Of a stretch of DNA of 64,000 bases, positions 24,030-33,967 are shown piece after piece (the first letter of the stretch is position 1; every line of letters starts with the position of its first letter). The notes under the pieces were generated by a model, which was given only the letters and a program-made list of their open reading frames with translations, was not told the origin of the DNA and searched no databases. Source of the stretch: Trichobilharzia szidati. Its lineage: Eukaryota; Platyhelminthes; Trematoda; Strigeidida; Schistosomatidae. The translations under genes were made by a program, and so were the position numbers. The stretch is from assembly GCA_944472155.2 (NCBI GenBank), contig OX235272.1, forward strand, positions 100,756,020 through 100,820,019. The letters are read 5' to 3'.

Positions 24030-24345
24030 GATGAAAGAGAGGGTGAAAATATCCAGTTACCAGGCAGGGCAAGGAAAGACTGACAACCGCTTCTTCCTGA
24101 ACGCATAAATCGGGTTCCAGGAGTCTGATAGAGATCACTTCGGTAAAATAAGGGAGAATTGTACTCTTTTCCAGATTGATAATTTTGAACGATATCGCAA
24201 CGCCCACCTCATGACCAGTATCAAGGATATGCCTGGCGATGGCAGTGTTTAAAGCATCCGTTCCCTATAGACATAGGCGTTTTGGTACATGTTTGGAAAA
24301 TCGGGGGTATGCTCTTCTTCCTGTTCTTCCAATGGAACTGCTCCC
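24030..24345 (-). pseudogene. PLE GIY-YIG endonuclease remnant (lineage 2)
   Basis: On the minus strand the domain is nearly complete: SSIGRTGRRAYPRFSKHVP near 24320, NTAIARHILDTGHEV near 24230, then SFKIINLEKSTILPYFTEV and LEPDLCVQEEAVVSLSLPC near 24080. The glutamate of the usual EAxxI box has become part of TEVIS. One or two frame changes and the SIG for YIG change suggest an inactive copy. No reverse transcriptase is visible upstream on the minus strand. Confidence 0.75.
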
Positions 24346-24957
24346 ATAGTTCAGGGTCACTGTGGTTTTGTCTATGATAGTTTAACGTTGCAGTTTTTAG
24401 TATATGGGGAACGGTTCATTGCAGGAGGAGTGACTTAATACTAAAGAATGAGGCACACACTGATTTCGATGGATCCAGTAAAAAGAATTTGTGCATAGTT
24501 TCATGTGACCTACTTGATAGAATTTCAGTCATTCATTAGACAACTGAGAAATACGTTTTATGTATTTTGTTTAAAGTGTGTCAGAGTAAAGTGAAAATGT
24601 TTTTACATTCCTATTACACATTAGAGAGATATCATGCTGTTTTACACATCTGAACATTTTTATTGAATATAATATGACCATGACCTTATGTTTCTTATCT
24701 GTAGTAACACAGTTTGTACAAAACAAGCGCAAAATATCAAACATTCAGTTTATTTTACTTTTATTACCTTTTTATTTAACTTGCTTTCAGTCGAATGTTC
24801 CTTAAAATTGTACAGCGCAGTTGTTTCATTTTTCTTTGGTAAAAATATAAATATATAAACAAGAAGCATTTTACTATTATGGCTTGATTAGTTGTACGAA
24901 CTTGTGCATTATTGGTTCCATAGTTCCTTTTCAATTCAGATAGCCATTTTTAAAGTT

Positions 24958-25475
24958 ATATTATTATTATTCCCCTGCGTTCCGAGTGGAACATAGGGCT
25001 TCGACAAGACATCCACACTTTGCTCTGTTTTATGCCGCCCTCTTCAGCTGGGTCCACTACTGACTAAACTCTCTCACCTCTTCCTCACATGATCTCCTCC
25101 ATGTCACCCTCGTACAGACGACCCACTCGTCGTTTCCCACTGCACTCCATTCCACTTGAGCACAGGCGTGCATTGCACATGGTGTCATTCAACGTCCTCC
25201 TCAATGCATGCCCAATCCATCTCCACTTTCTCCTACATATTCGTTGAGTGATTGGCTCTCGCCTGTTGGTTTGTTCCCTTTGTTTCTTGTTGTTTATTCT
25301 TTCTGGCTATTTGATCTTCAGTAAGGAGTCAGTGAAGGCGGCTGTTGATAAAACTCTGCAGTCTGTTGGAAATCCTTTTCGTGACACGCAGGCCAATTTT
25401 CTGACCCATATAGAGGAACCGACTTGATGTTGGTGTTAAATTTTGTTCCTCATGCTGAGTGCGAAAGATTTCCAA
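24958..25475 (-). pseudogene. RTE 3' end with ATT-repeat tail
   Basis: Minus-strand RTE 3' region, matching 1-460 and the plus-strand end at 45.6-46.0 kb. It ends, on the minus strand, in AATAATAATAAT at 24958-24970, the short-repeat tail expected of RTE elements. It is 5'-truncated near 25475. Confidence 0.72.
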
Positions 25476-25719
25476 ACTGGTTATGTATTACACTAATGGT
25501 CATACACACGTCCGTTATTAGGATTATAATACAGTTTTGTGCGTGTTCATTGTGGAGGCCGAAAAATATCAAATTATACGTTCATTGTAAAATAGTAAAA
25601 ATAATGAATTCACTGCACATCATGGGTGGTAACTTATATATTGAATAAGGACAGCACCTTGTGGACCACGCACTACAGCGTACACAACTTCTTTTCTCCA
25701 GCCTCTTGCTTCCCACTAT

Positions 25720-25852
25720 CATCTGGAACATTATCACTCATTGGGGAATACAGGTACATCTAGCTGACGAGTCCCAAACAGGACAAATCGCGCATCCTGG
25801 ATTCAACTGCTAGTCACCATCTACCAATTAAATTCGGATGATATCTAATTGA
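25720..25852 (+). mobile_element. Sm-alpha-like SINE fragment (family A)
   Basis: Best-preserved ribozyme segment of family A in the window, followed by the tail CAACTGCTAGTCACCATCTA. The tRNA-like head is not recognisable upstream (5' truncation). Confidence 0.72.
25756..25807 (+). ncRNA. Hammerhead ribozyme of Sm-alpha type, core damaged
   Basis: Stem I ACATCTAG/CTGGATT, core CTGACGA (fits CUGANGA), stem II GTCC-CAAACA-GGAC, then AAAT where GAAA is required, stem III CGCG, cleavage triplet ATC. Layout is exactly that of schistosome Sm-alpha ribozymes; loss of G12 should abolish cleavage. Confidence 0.75.
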
Positions 25853-25854
25853 AA

Positions 25855-27280
25855 GCACAATACTGTTCGCTTAAATGTGTTGTTCTAAATTTGACTAGGG
25901 GAATATTTAATATTTTAAAATATTTGTATCAGTTAACCACGCAGTCATAATTGACTCGATACCAGGAAGACCGTATTACTTTAAGAAAATATTATCATAC
26001 TTTCACATTTCTACTTGGAAACACATCTATTTCATGGCACAGACAGTTTATCTTTACACTACTTTAAGCTTTTTTTTCTTCCAATCATCTGCGCATGAAC
26101 AAACCATCATCAAAGGTAAGGGTAAAATAAGAAGGAGGAAAGTAAGTAAGATGAGATATGTTAATATTATCTCATGTGTGCATTTCACAAAATAAGAAAT
26201 TTATTCATCAGTGTAACCTATCAGTGTATACATAACATAACACTGTAATCTCTGATATTTTCAAGCACTTTAGGCAAATTTGTACAATTCAAATGTCAGA
26301 ATTAATCTTTATTTACTAAAGTCCAGGTTAAACAATAAATAGTGTTACCGTACCGCTTTTATATTGTTGAAGAAAAACGCCAACACTTAAATGCTTACAG
26401 TGATTTAAATTAAAGATGGTTAAATATTCCCACTTTTGAAAACGAAACAAAACAAAAATCTACGGCAAAAAGAGATTTCCGGTAATTTGATTATACCTAC
26501 ATACCCAGTTGTAAGATGTTTGTTCATTAGTGAAGTTGACATTATCTGTATGATGTTAAAGCACACACTTTTCAAAGATCAAAGCTTTATGGGACTGTAA
26601 GCGATTACTGTCATCACTATTATTATTATTGCAATTATAACAAATATTATCAGGTAAAAACAGTGTTCCAGATAATTTACTGATCAAGGGATAAAATAAA
26701 GACAACAGCTGAGTAATTTGTCACTCATGACAGTTGTTTTTTAACTCTTTTAAACAGATTACGGAATATATATGGGGAGACAACGATAGGAAAAGAAAAA
26801 ATGCATGAATTCACTTAACTGTGTAGTGGCCTGTTGGGAATGCTTGCCATCACACGGGTGCAAAGTCTCTTAACCATATAGAACAGCTGACTTGACAATG
26901 AATCTTGTTTTACATTCTGAATGCAACTAATTACTAGATTAGTTTCAAAAAATGAAGGTCTTTCTTGCCTTTCTTGTCCTGGCTTTGATACCTTCATTGG
27001 TGGTGCCTGTAGTTGAGACGGTGCTCCTTGTGTAACCAAAACTAGTGATTTCCCTTTGACGTCTCCTAGTGATGGTGATTAGTGCTTCTGGTTGTTGGTT
27101 AGGTATTTTTTAGATTTATTCCATGCTATGAGGTTTCTGTAGTGCACCCACTCCCAGCCTTCCATCCTTCTGCAGATTTCGGACAGGCCAATAAACTAGT
27201 GAACTAGTAAACCAGATGAGATAACACTAATACAAAGTTTTAAATCATTATTACATCAGTCATATAGTGTTGGCAGTCAG
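25855..27280. other. No supported gene
   Basis: AT-rich; the short frames at 26815-27039 show no recognisable domain. Confidence 0.45.
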
Positions 27281-27461
27281 CATAATTTGTCAGCATTATT
27301 GATTAGACACTGGGCAGTAACTAGTGTAATGTGTCCAGCCCTTTGTTTGGTGCAGACTGAATTCTATCAGTTAAGTTTGAATTGTGGACATAATAGGTGG
27401 CTCGCCATCACAGCGCACTGTGGACTGTTGCTATTAGATGGTTGGAGACAATTGGCAGGAA

Positions 27462-27513
27462 GCCTTGCTCCACGTAGGTTTCGTGCTAGCTGGCACTCAC
27501 CAGTCAGCCAGGC
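27462..27513 (-). ncRNA. Family C hammerhead-like motif, minus copy
   Basis: Stem I arms GCCTGGCT and AGCAAGGC, core-like CTGGTGA, a perfect stem II GTGC-CAGCTA-GCAC, and GAAA. The palindromic stem III is CCTACG and the cleavage triplet reads GTG. The stem II/GAAA part is the clearest of the three copies. Confidence 0.5.
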
Positions 27514-27834
27514 GTATCTGCAATATTGTAGGGAGGAACTCACATCCCATCTGAGATTCGAATCCGCGCCACTCAGTGCACAATGATGGTGAACCACCCA
27601 CTTGCAAACTTGAATGATAGAATTCAGTTTGCACCAAAGAAAGGACTAGACACATTACAACACTAGTTATTGGGTAGTGTCCAATCAGAAATATGCAATA
27701 CAGTCCTACAGGAGGTCAATAGCTAGCCCGAATAGCTCAGTGATAATGTCTCTGAACGACTGCAGGCGGCACTGGGCTAGGTGACGCGGGTTCAAATCTC
27801 AGAAGGGACGGAGTTCCTTCAAGGTTGCAGATAC

Positions 27835-27887
27835 GCCTTGATGACTGGTGAGTGCCAAGTTGCACGAAAGCTAGATTCCAGCAATGC
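27835..27887 (+). ncRNA. Family C hammerhead-like motif, plus copy
   Basis: Same layout as the minus copy: GCCTTG, ATGA, CTGGTGA, stem II GTGC/GCAC, GAAA, GCTAGA, then TTC before CAGCAATGC. A6 is again G. The cleavage position TTC would fit a UH site. Confidence 0.5.
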
Positions 27888-27934
27888 TTCCTCCCAGCTG
27901 CCTCCAATCATCTAATACCAACAATAATTTATCA

Positions 27935-29325
27935 GTGTTGAAGTGTAAGAGGAATGAAAATGGTCACAGAACTTAAGGTCAGACGATTTGTAGAGGTTAT
28001 TAACAAATTGTTTTGTAATCAACACTTTGTAATGATGACTTAGAAGAATATACGAATGAATAAGGCAAGAGTACGTGCACATTAATAAGTCACTTGAATA
28101 GTAATCAAAATAACAAATAAAATAGCAATGCCAGATGATAGTTACTGGGATGAGGGGGGGGAAATCATTTATAAACTGTGTTCACATAATTTGGATGGTT
28201 ATGGCAAAGAAGGGAGCTTGATGAATTACTCTCGAAAAGTCACATTTGGCCTTTGCTTTATGTAAATTAGGAATCGTGGAGAATGCAAATGGTTGGGTGA
28301 AATACAATAAATAAAATCTGTTAGTGACAGCTTGGTGTCCTGCTTTGACAAGATGAACTACTTTGCGTCCTTTGCCTTGTCAAATAGGTGGTGTTCAGAT
28401 ATTCAGCAATGAACTGGCTTAATTGTAAGCCCAATGTAACTAGCTTTGCAGCAGCAGTTAAAATGGTAAATAAGTCAGTTTGTCTTTGCTGGTGAACGAA
28501 CAATTTAGCTTAGCTGCGTTAATTCATTTTGAGGACTCATCTCAGACATTCTGATACAATCTCACTATGAATACCAGCAAATCCCACTCTCAGAAACATT
28601 GATTTTTTTGGAGCTGCTGGCACCATGACCTTGACGCCTGCTAAATTCATGTGTTAATTTAAAAGTTTCTTGAAGTATCTGATTTTGCTTATCCGGCGAC
28701 GAATATTACGAAAGTTCTTCTTTGAGTGTTTCGTCAAAACAAAGAGCTCTTGCATGGTGAACCAAACACCCAAACAGTTTTAATCTGTATGTCATAAGGG
28801 TATTACTGAAGAGTCTCAGGCTGGGAGGAAACCACTGTCAATTGTTTTGTCATCTGCATTAGGGCTCCTAACGGGATGCAGTTCATGACGAATTAACTGA
28901 GTCATCGTAACCCATTCAGTTCAAAGTGTGAATTCATGTTCGACAAGTTCTTATCTGATTGCAGCTTTCCAATTCACACACTTCCTTTTCACTCTCACGA
29001 GTTTTAATTCATGTACAACCCCCATACAAGTAATAATGAATAATTAAAGAAGTAGTTACGTGAAGAGAGTCTTTTCGGTCAAATTTTTCTTCTTGAGTGT
29101 CAGGGCTGCAAGTGAGATGAACTCAATTGAATTTCCTTTTCCTTCCAGTCGGCACCCACCTGTAGAAATTTTATTATTTGACCTGCCACTCGCGTAGGAA
29201 GTGTTAGCATCTTTGTGTCTCCAGAAACAGAATAAGACTTCTTGAGAGAAATCTTCGTCCAAAGTAGAAATATCAAACCAAACATTTTAGGAGCGTAATA
29301 TATCGTTACTACCGAGAAAGAAGCT
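27935..29325. other. No supported gene
   Basis: Mostly AT-rich. A run of G is at 28154-28161. The region 29056-29285 contains open frames on the minus strand with no domain I recognise. Confidence 0.4.
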
Positions 29326-29329
29326 TCAC

Positions 29330-29533
29330 GTGAACCTCGGTTTCCGGCGTGACCTAACCTTTGGTGATCTCAAGAGAAGAATTTCAAAATCTTTGAGAAG
29401 AACGTTCTCTGCAGCAACGCTAAGAGTGGTTTTCTTCAGTCATCCGCTCATCTCAAGAAACCTAGAAGTCAAGATCTTGTATCTGATCACTTCTGTGTAC
29501 GTATATCAGTTTTCCGGTTCTTGTCCTATTTAA
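29330..29533 (+). pseudogene. Possible PLE linker fragment before the GIY-YIG domain
   Basis: The frame reads RRISKSLRRTFSAATLRVVF and later YVYQFSGSCPI, similar in spacing to the PLE linker that ends in VYQFTCSC just before the YIG box. The endonuclease itself is not found downstream. An alternative is chance similarity. Confidence 0.4.
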
Positions 29534-29942
29534 AAGGGTTCAGGAAGATTATCCCCCAACGTCTCCATGTGTATTGAAATAATTGACCACCTTGTAAAAA
29601 CTGGTCACCAAATTTAAGCAAAAATTCCTCCTTCAAAGTGATGTGTAAAGTGGAGAGCAGCCTGCCAAAGACAATACGATTTTAGCTTCTTTCCAGAGCT
29701 GAAGATCTGCTAGTCCAATTAGAACAACTTTTCATCTATTTTTACTATAATGACTCTCTTGTAACCACCCATTTTTTCGATGCTTTTTAAATCTATTTTT
29801 GATTGGAGATGTCCATTAGAAATTTATATGACTGATTAGTAAACAAAGAATCATTTCCAAGTGTGGTTTTGTAGGGATTTGATTGGTTACATGATTTTCA
29901 TCATGAGCTGACATTAGTTAGAGAACCATTGGAAAACCTGGG

Positions 29943-29990
29943 AGTACTGGACAGCTGTTTCACCCTAGTTTGGGACTCTTCAGCAGTGCT
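29943..29990 (-). ncRNA. Hammerhead ribozyme with intact core, family B
   Basis: On the minus strand: stem I GCACTG/CAGTAC (one mismatch), core CTGAAGA, stem II GTCC-CAAACTA-GGGT (two wobble pairs), GAAA, stem III made of the palindrome CAGCTG, cleavage triplet GTC. All conserved core bases are present. The stem III is too short to close a normal hairpin and would pair best between two RNA copies. Confidence 0.78.
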
Positions 29991-30410
29991 CACCCACCAC
30001 CACGGTTCGAATCCAGGACCTTCTGGTTACAAGGCCAGCTCGTATACCATTAAGCCACTGGGACCCGATCCAATGGTCCATGAATTCTAACTTCTGCCAA
30101 TTCACGACATAGCGCGACCGCTATCCAATGTCTTCGGTGGCGAGTATTTGTCCTCACCCGACCTGCTGCACCCTACTGGTCACGACTTCTCACAAGAACC
30201 CCAGGTAACTACCTACCTGAATAGGGCAAGTCGCTAGTGAGCATCTCATTGATATTCGAGTGTTGGTTTGTAGGGATTTGGTTGATTGGTTACATGATTT
30301 TCATCATGAGCTGACATTAGTTAGAGTCATTGGATTGGGTCCCAATAGCTTAATTGTATACGAGGTTGCCTTGAAACCAGAAGGTCCTGAGTTCGAATCC
30401 CGGTGGGTGC

Positions 30411-30456
30411 GTACTGATGAAGAGTCCCAAACTAGGACGAAACAACTGTCCAGTAC
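30411..30456 (+). ncRNA. Hammerhead ribozyme, family B, C3 mutated
   Basis: GTACTG, then ATGAAGA where CUGANGA is expected, stem II GTCC-CAAACTA-GGAC, GAAA, CAACTG, GTC, CAGTAC. Only C3 is lost in the core; stem III has one change. Confidence 0.7.
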
Positions 30457-31164
30457 TCCCAGGTTTTCCAATAATTCTCTAACTAATGTCAGCTCATGAT
30501 GAAAATCATGTAAAGAATCATTTTTTGGATGTCATTAGGTTCTATACTTCTTCTTCCATAACTGCTAGATGATTATTGTTACTAACGACATCAATATTTT
30601 TTAAAAATAATATCAAATCAAAATGCCAAGCGTTATCTGTGATTAGGCTGTTAACTGATTATATTTCAAAACATGTCTCTCTGACTACATACATAAATGT
30701 AACACTAAATTGAACATCAAATCATAAATAACAATGAATATGTAGTAATAAATGCTTGTGGCTGATGTTCACATTGAATTCTATTCATACTAGTTCTATT
30801 ATTTTGAGCTCTTATGTAATATCACATTTCCTTTGTATGTACATAAGTTTGTATGCTTGTGCATCCTGATTAGAACTCATGCATTGATTAATTCATTTCA
30901 CTACATATCTCTATTATCCTTATTCAACTTCTCTTATTTATTGATTCATATTACTATCCACTCTAGTGGAAAACAGTTAGAAACAGTTTGAAAGAATGAA
31001 ACTGCAATAAAAACCCACTTTGTTGGACTATGTATTTCGTTTTGCATTTGTTTTAATCGAAACAAGAATGCTTGTTTGGTTGTCAAAATAAACCTAACTT
31101 TTATGTGAACTAGAGAATAAGCTTACCAAGTATCTTTTATTTTATGAAATCTATAGTTTTTTCT

Positions 31165-31740
31165 ATAGTTGTTTTGTAAGGATAAGATTTGTTTTTATAA
31201 GTTGATCACGGATTGATATCAGTTAGAGAACCGTTGAAATCCAGGGAGTACTGGATAGCTGTTTCATCCTAGTTTGGGAATCATCGGCAGCGCTCACCCA
31301 CCGGGGTTCGAATCCAGGACCTCTCAGTTACAAGGCAAGCTCGTATACAAACCAACTCTCGAAAATTAATTTGATGCTCGCTAGTGACTTGCTACAGGAC
31401 GAAGTTTCCTGGAGTTCTCATAAGAAGTCGTGACCAGTGAGTTCCATCCAGTTAAGTGTGAGGATGGATGTCCTACCGACGACATTGGCTGGTTGTCGCG
31501 CTAAACCACGAATTAGTAGAAGTTAGAATTCATGAGCTACTGAATCAGGTCCCAATGGCTGAATGTTATGCGAGCTTGCCTTATAACCGGAAGGTCCTGG
31601 GTTCGAACCCCTGTCAGTGGGTGCGTACTATCGATGATTCTCGGCACTAGGATGAAATAGCTGTCCAGTACTCTGGTGTTGGTTTTCAATAGTTCTCTAA
31701 CTCCGTGATCAACTCGTGAAGACTTCTGTAGTGTTATTGT
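31165..31740. mobile_element. Family B ribozyme SINE, inverted pair, third sub-type
   Basis: A minus unit (about 31165-31450, B box GGATTCGAACCCC on the minus strand) faces a plus unit (about 31455-31740, B box GGGTTCGAACCCC). The ends differ from the 29.9 kb locus: TTGATCACGGATTGATATC on the left. Ribozyme-like motifs lie at minus 31248-31293 (CCGATGA core) and plus 31624-31672 (TCGATGA core), both mutated at C3/U4. Confidence 0.72.
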
Positions 31741-32039
31741 TGTCTTCACATTCAGTCAGTAGTTTTCTTGATCAAATTAAACGTGGTTCCTTGACAAAGC
31801 AATCAGAAGATGTAATTTATCGAGTAATCGTGTACTGTAATTGCGCAACACTTATTTCGAGCAATCTGATCACACACTAACTTGTCATAGGAATATATTT
31901 GAAATTAATGAAGAGCCAAGAGGTGAGAAAACAGACATAGGCCAACATAAAAGGACATATTGAGGGTCAAAATAACAATAAAGACCACTTAACCAAATAA
32001 CAGAGGTAGCAGTACATTTGTCATGGTATCAAAATAAAG

Positions 32040-32760
32040 TTTACCAAGTAAGGTGGTTTACTGTGATGATGAGTTGTTTTGAACGCATTAAGGTGGTTTA
32101 AACTTCCTAATTGCCAGCTTGGGTTTGCACAAACCTGAGGATACGCCTCTAAGACTTTTTATTGATAGGTTTAAAAGACGTGTAAACATCATTTTTATGT
32201 CCCGTGTCAAGAATATGTTTCTCATTAGAGGAGCTAGGTCGTCTGTTCTCACCACAATATTGGATTCTGGAGATTCCATTTGTTTCTGAAGCCAATTTAA
32301 ATATATGTGTGGTCACACATATATTTAAATTGCGAAATACAGTGTGGTGTGACATCAATGTTTACCTGTTCTAATGGCTTACGTAGATATATCGGATTCA
32401 CATTCTCGGTTATTCTGATCTTAAGTGCATAAAAAGTTTTTTTTTATGTCAGCGTTCAATATTTATCTAGTCACTAAGCTGCTTTGATCACCCATATACG
32501 GTAGCTTCACATATATACATCTTCCTTAGTGGCTAGTTGACGAATGGGTCTTGATGTTCTGACAACTTTAAATTCCCTAATGAACTTGTCTGGATGATGA
32601 CTATAAACCACCATTTGAGTCAACTTACTTTCTCCCTCATCAATTGCGTCTCCAGTGCATATTCGTTGGATTCTAATGAAGAGGCATCTTACCAAGGCTC
32701 TTTTGTACCAGAACGCCAAAATCCGTTTAATAAATTGAATGAAATGAGTACGCATCTAAC
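32040..32760 (-). pseudogene. PLE linker and GIY-YIG endonuclease remnant (lineage 2)
   Basis: On the minus strand the linker comes first (32507-32755): YKRALVRCLFIRIQRICTGD and HHPDKFIREF, blocks found between RT and endonuclease in PLEs. Downstream (32088-32358) are KHILDTGHKNDVYTSFKPIN and, in another frame, KPKLAIRKF, corresponding to the middle and end of the endonuclease. A 40-base palindrome at 32293-32332 interrupts the part between. Multiple frame changes; inactive. Confidence 0.7.
32293..32332. repeat. Near-perfect 40-base palindrome
   Basis: Arms of 19 bases (first half CAATTTAAATATATGTGTG) are exact inverse complements, separated by GT. It lies inside PLE-derived sequence. Confidence 0.9.
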
Positions 32761-32779
32761 GTATTTATTACATAACTCC

Positions 32780-33110
32780 CTTACCATTGTATGCATGCAT
32801 ATATTTACTTCGTTTAAACCTGAATCGCCTGTGTAACAACTATATAAGTGTTACTTTCTGAGCACTGTTCACTAAGTCCACAACCTGGTGTCAATTGACA
32901 ACACGTGAAATTCGCAAGAATGGTAAAACGTTTCTGTTGATGAACTTGATAATGATATACTTTGGCTGTAAGCAAGTGGCTGATGAGAAGCTGATGAAAT
33001 AATTGATGGTGCCAAATTATTCTGTAAAACCTGTTCTTACTTTATTCAAATGAAATGAGTTCTTTATATTCTGTATGATTCATTGTTTATTTTCCAACGA
33101 ATAATGAATG
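32780..33110 (+). repeat. Repeat shared with 47330-47660, probable PLE 3' UTR
   Basis: About 330 bases, for example the shared words GAGCACT, TTCACTAAGTCCA and AAAACGTTTCTG, occur in the same order at 47.33-47.66 kb, where they follow a PLE endonuclease end. That suggests a 3' UTR. Here it lies next to PLE coding remnants on the opposite strand. Confidence 0.6.
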
Positions 33111-33822
33111 ATGGTAGTACCCGACAGAACAGTCGGAGTAGCAAAAGATTATGTCCCCTCAGGATTCACTTACAACCAGTAAATAGAAAAATTCTCATTA
33201 TTATAAGCTACAGACCTAAACTGGATTCAATAGTGTCAGAGTTATCCACTGCCAAGAATTACTACTAATGGACAACAGAGGGTTGTTCAGTGCTTCTTGG
33301 CGTTCAGTCGCTCTCAACTTGAAGTTCTTATTTAGTCAATAGTTCTTTCTCATAGGAATATATAAATGGAAGAGGATATGAGAATAACATACAGCAATTT
33401 TATCTATTTATACTGATAACTGATAAGGTACGGGTGCTTTGATATGCGACTGTACCATTGCTGCACCATTACTAAATGTCTATTCACCAAGTCCTGAATC
33501 CTAGAAATGAATTATTCAGAAATTAGAGGCGGTTTATTTAATTTCTGTGTGCAAATAAATTCAAATTTGAGTTTTTTCATCTCGCGAATTTTAGTCACGT
33601 ATGGACTAAGACAATTTCTGTGTTTCTCAAATGTATTCAGCTGTACTCCAAATAGGTCTCAATAAAATTAATATTTTTGTTCGTTTCGTTACTGCCAACT
33701 AAGAGCAGTATTAATAGTAATAAGCTTAGGAACATTAAAAAAATTCAATAAATTTCAAAAATAATATTTAAAAAAATACATTTATTTCATGGTGAACATC
33801 TATTTATGTTACAACAGACAGT

Positions 33823-33828
33823 TTTATT
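33823..33828 (-). terminator. Poly(A) signal AATAAA for the 7TM gene
   Basis: AATAAA on the minus strand about 140 bases past the stop codon of the GPCR-like ORF. A second AATAAA is at 33781-33786. Confidence 0.55.
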
Positions 33829-33967
33829 TGTTCGTCAAAGCAGTACAAAATCAAGACAACATAATGTTGTATGAATTTCTATATGTGTTGTTTATGTTTG
33901 TTCTAGACTCTATTGATGCCGTTTCCATCCAGTTTATACCAATATTGAATAAATGTGGTTAGTTGGA

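Larger units (their letters stand above)
27283..27930. mobile_element. Family C ribozyme SINE, head-to-head inverted pair
   Basis: A minus-oriented unit (about 27420-27600) faces a plus-oriented unit (about 27700-27920). Both have a tRNA-like region; the plus head reads GAATAGCTCAGTGATAATG and GGGTTCAAATCTC. Outer blocks 27283-27418 and 27600-27700 are inverted copies of each other (GAATTCTATCAGTTAAG against AATGATAGAATTCAG). The ends carry TAGATGGTTGG and its complement-like partner. Confidence 0.65.
29872..30512. mobile_element. Family B ribozyme SINE, head-to-head inverted pair
   Basis: A minus-oriented unit (29872-30250) is followed by a plus-oriented unit (30262-30512). Both ends carry the same terminal block in inverse (CATGATTTTCATCATGAGC against GCTCATGATGAAAATCATG). 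The plus unit has a tRNA-like head: GGTCCCAATAGCTTAATTG and B box GAGTTCGAATCCC. Each unit has one hammerhead. Short stem II sub-type. Confidence 0.8.

Noticed and set aside
32960..33000. CTGATGAGAAGCTGATGAAAT resembling a hammerhead core
   Set aside because: The segment between the boxes cannot form a stem II, and the related copy at 47.53 kb does not keep the boxes.
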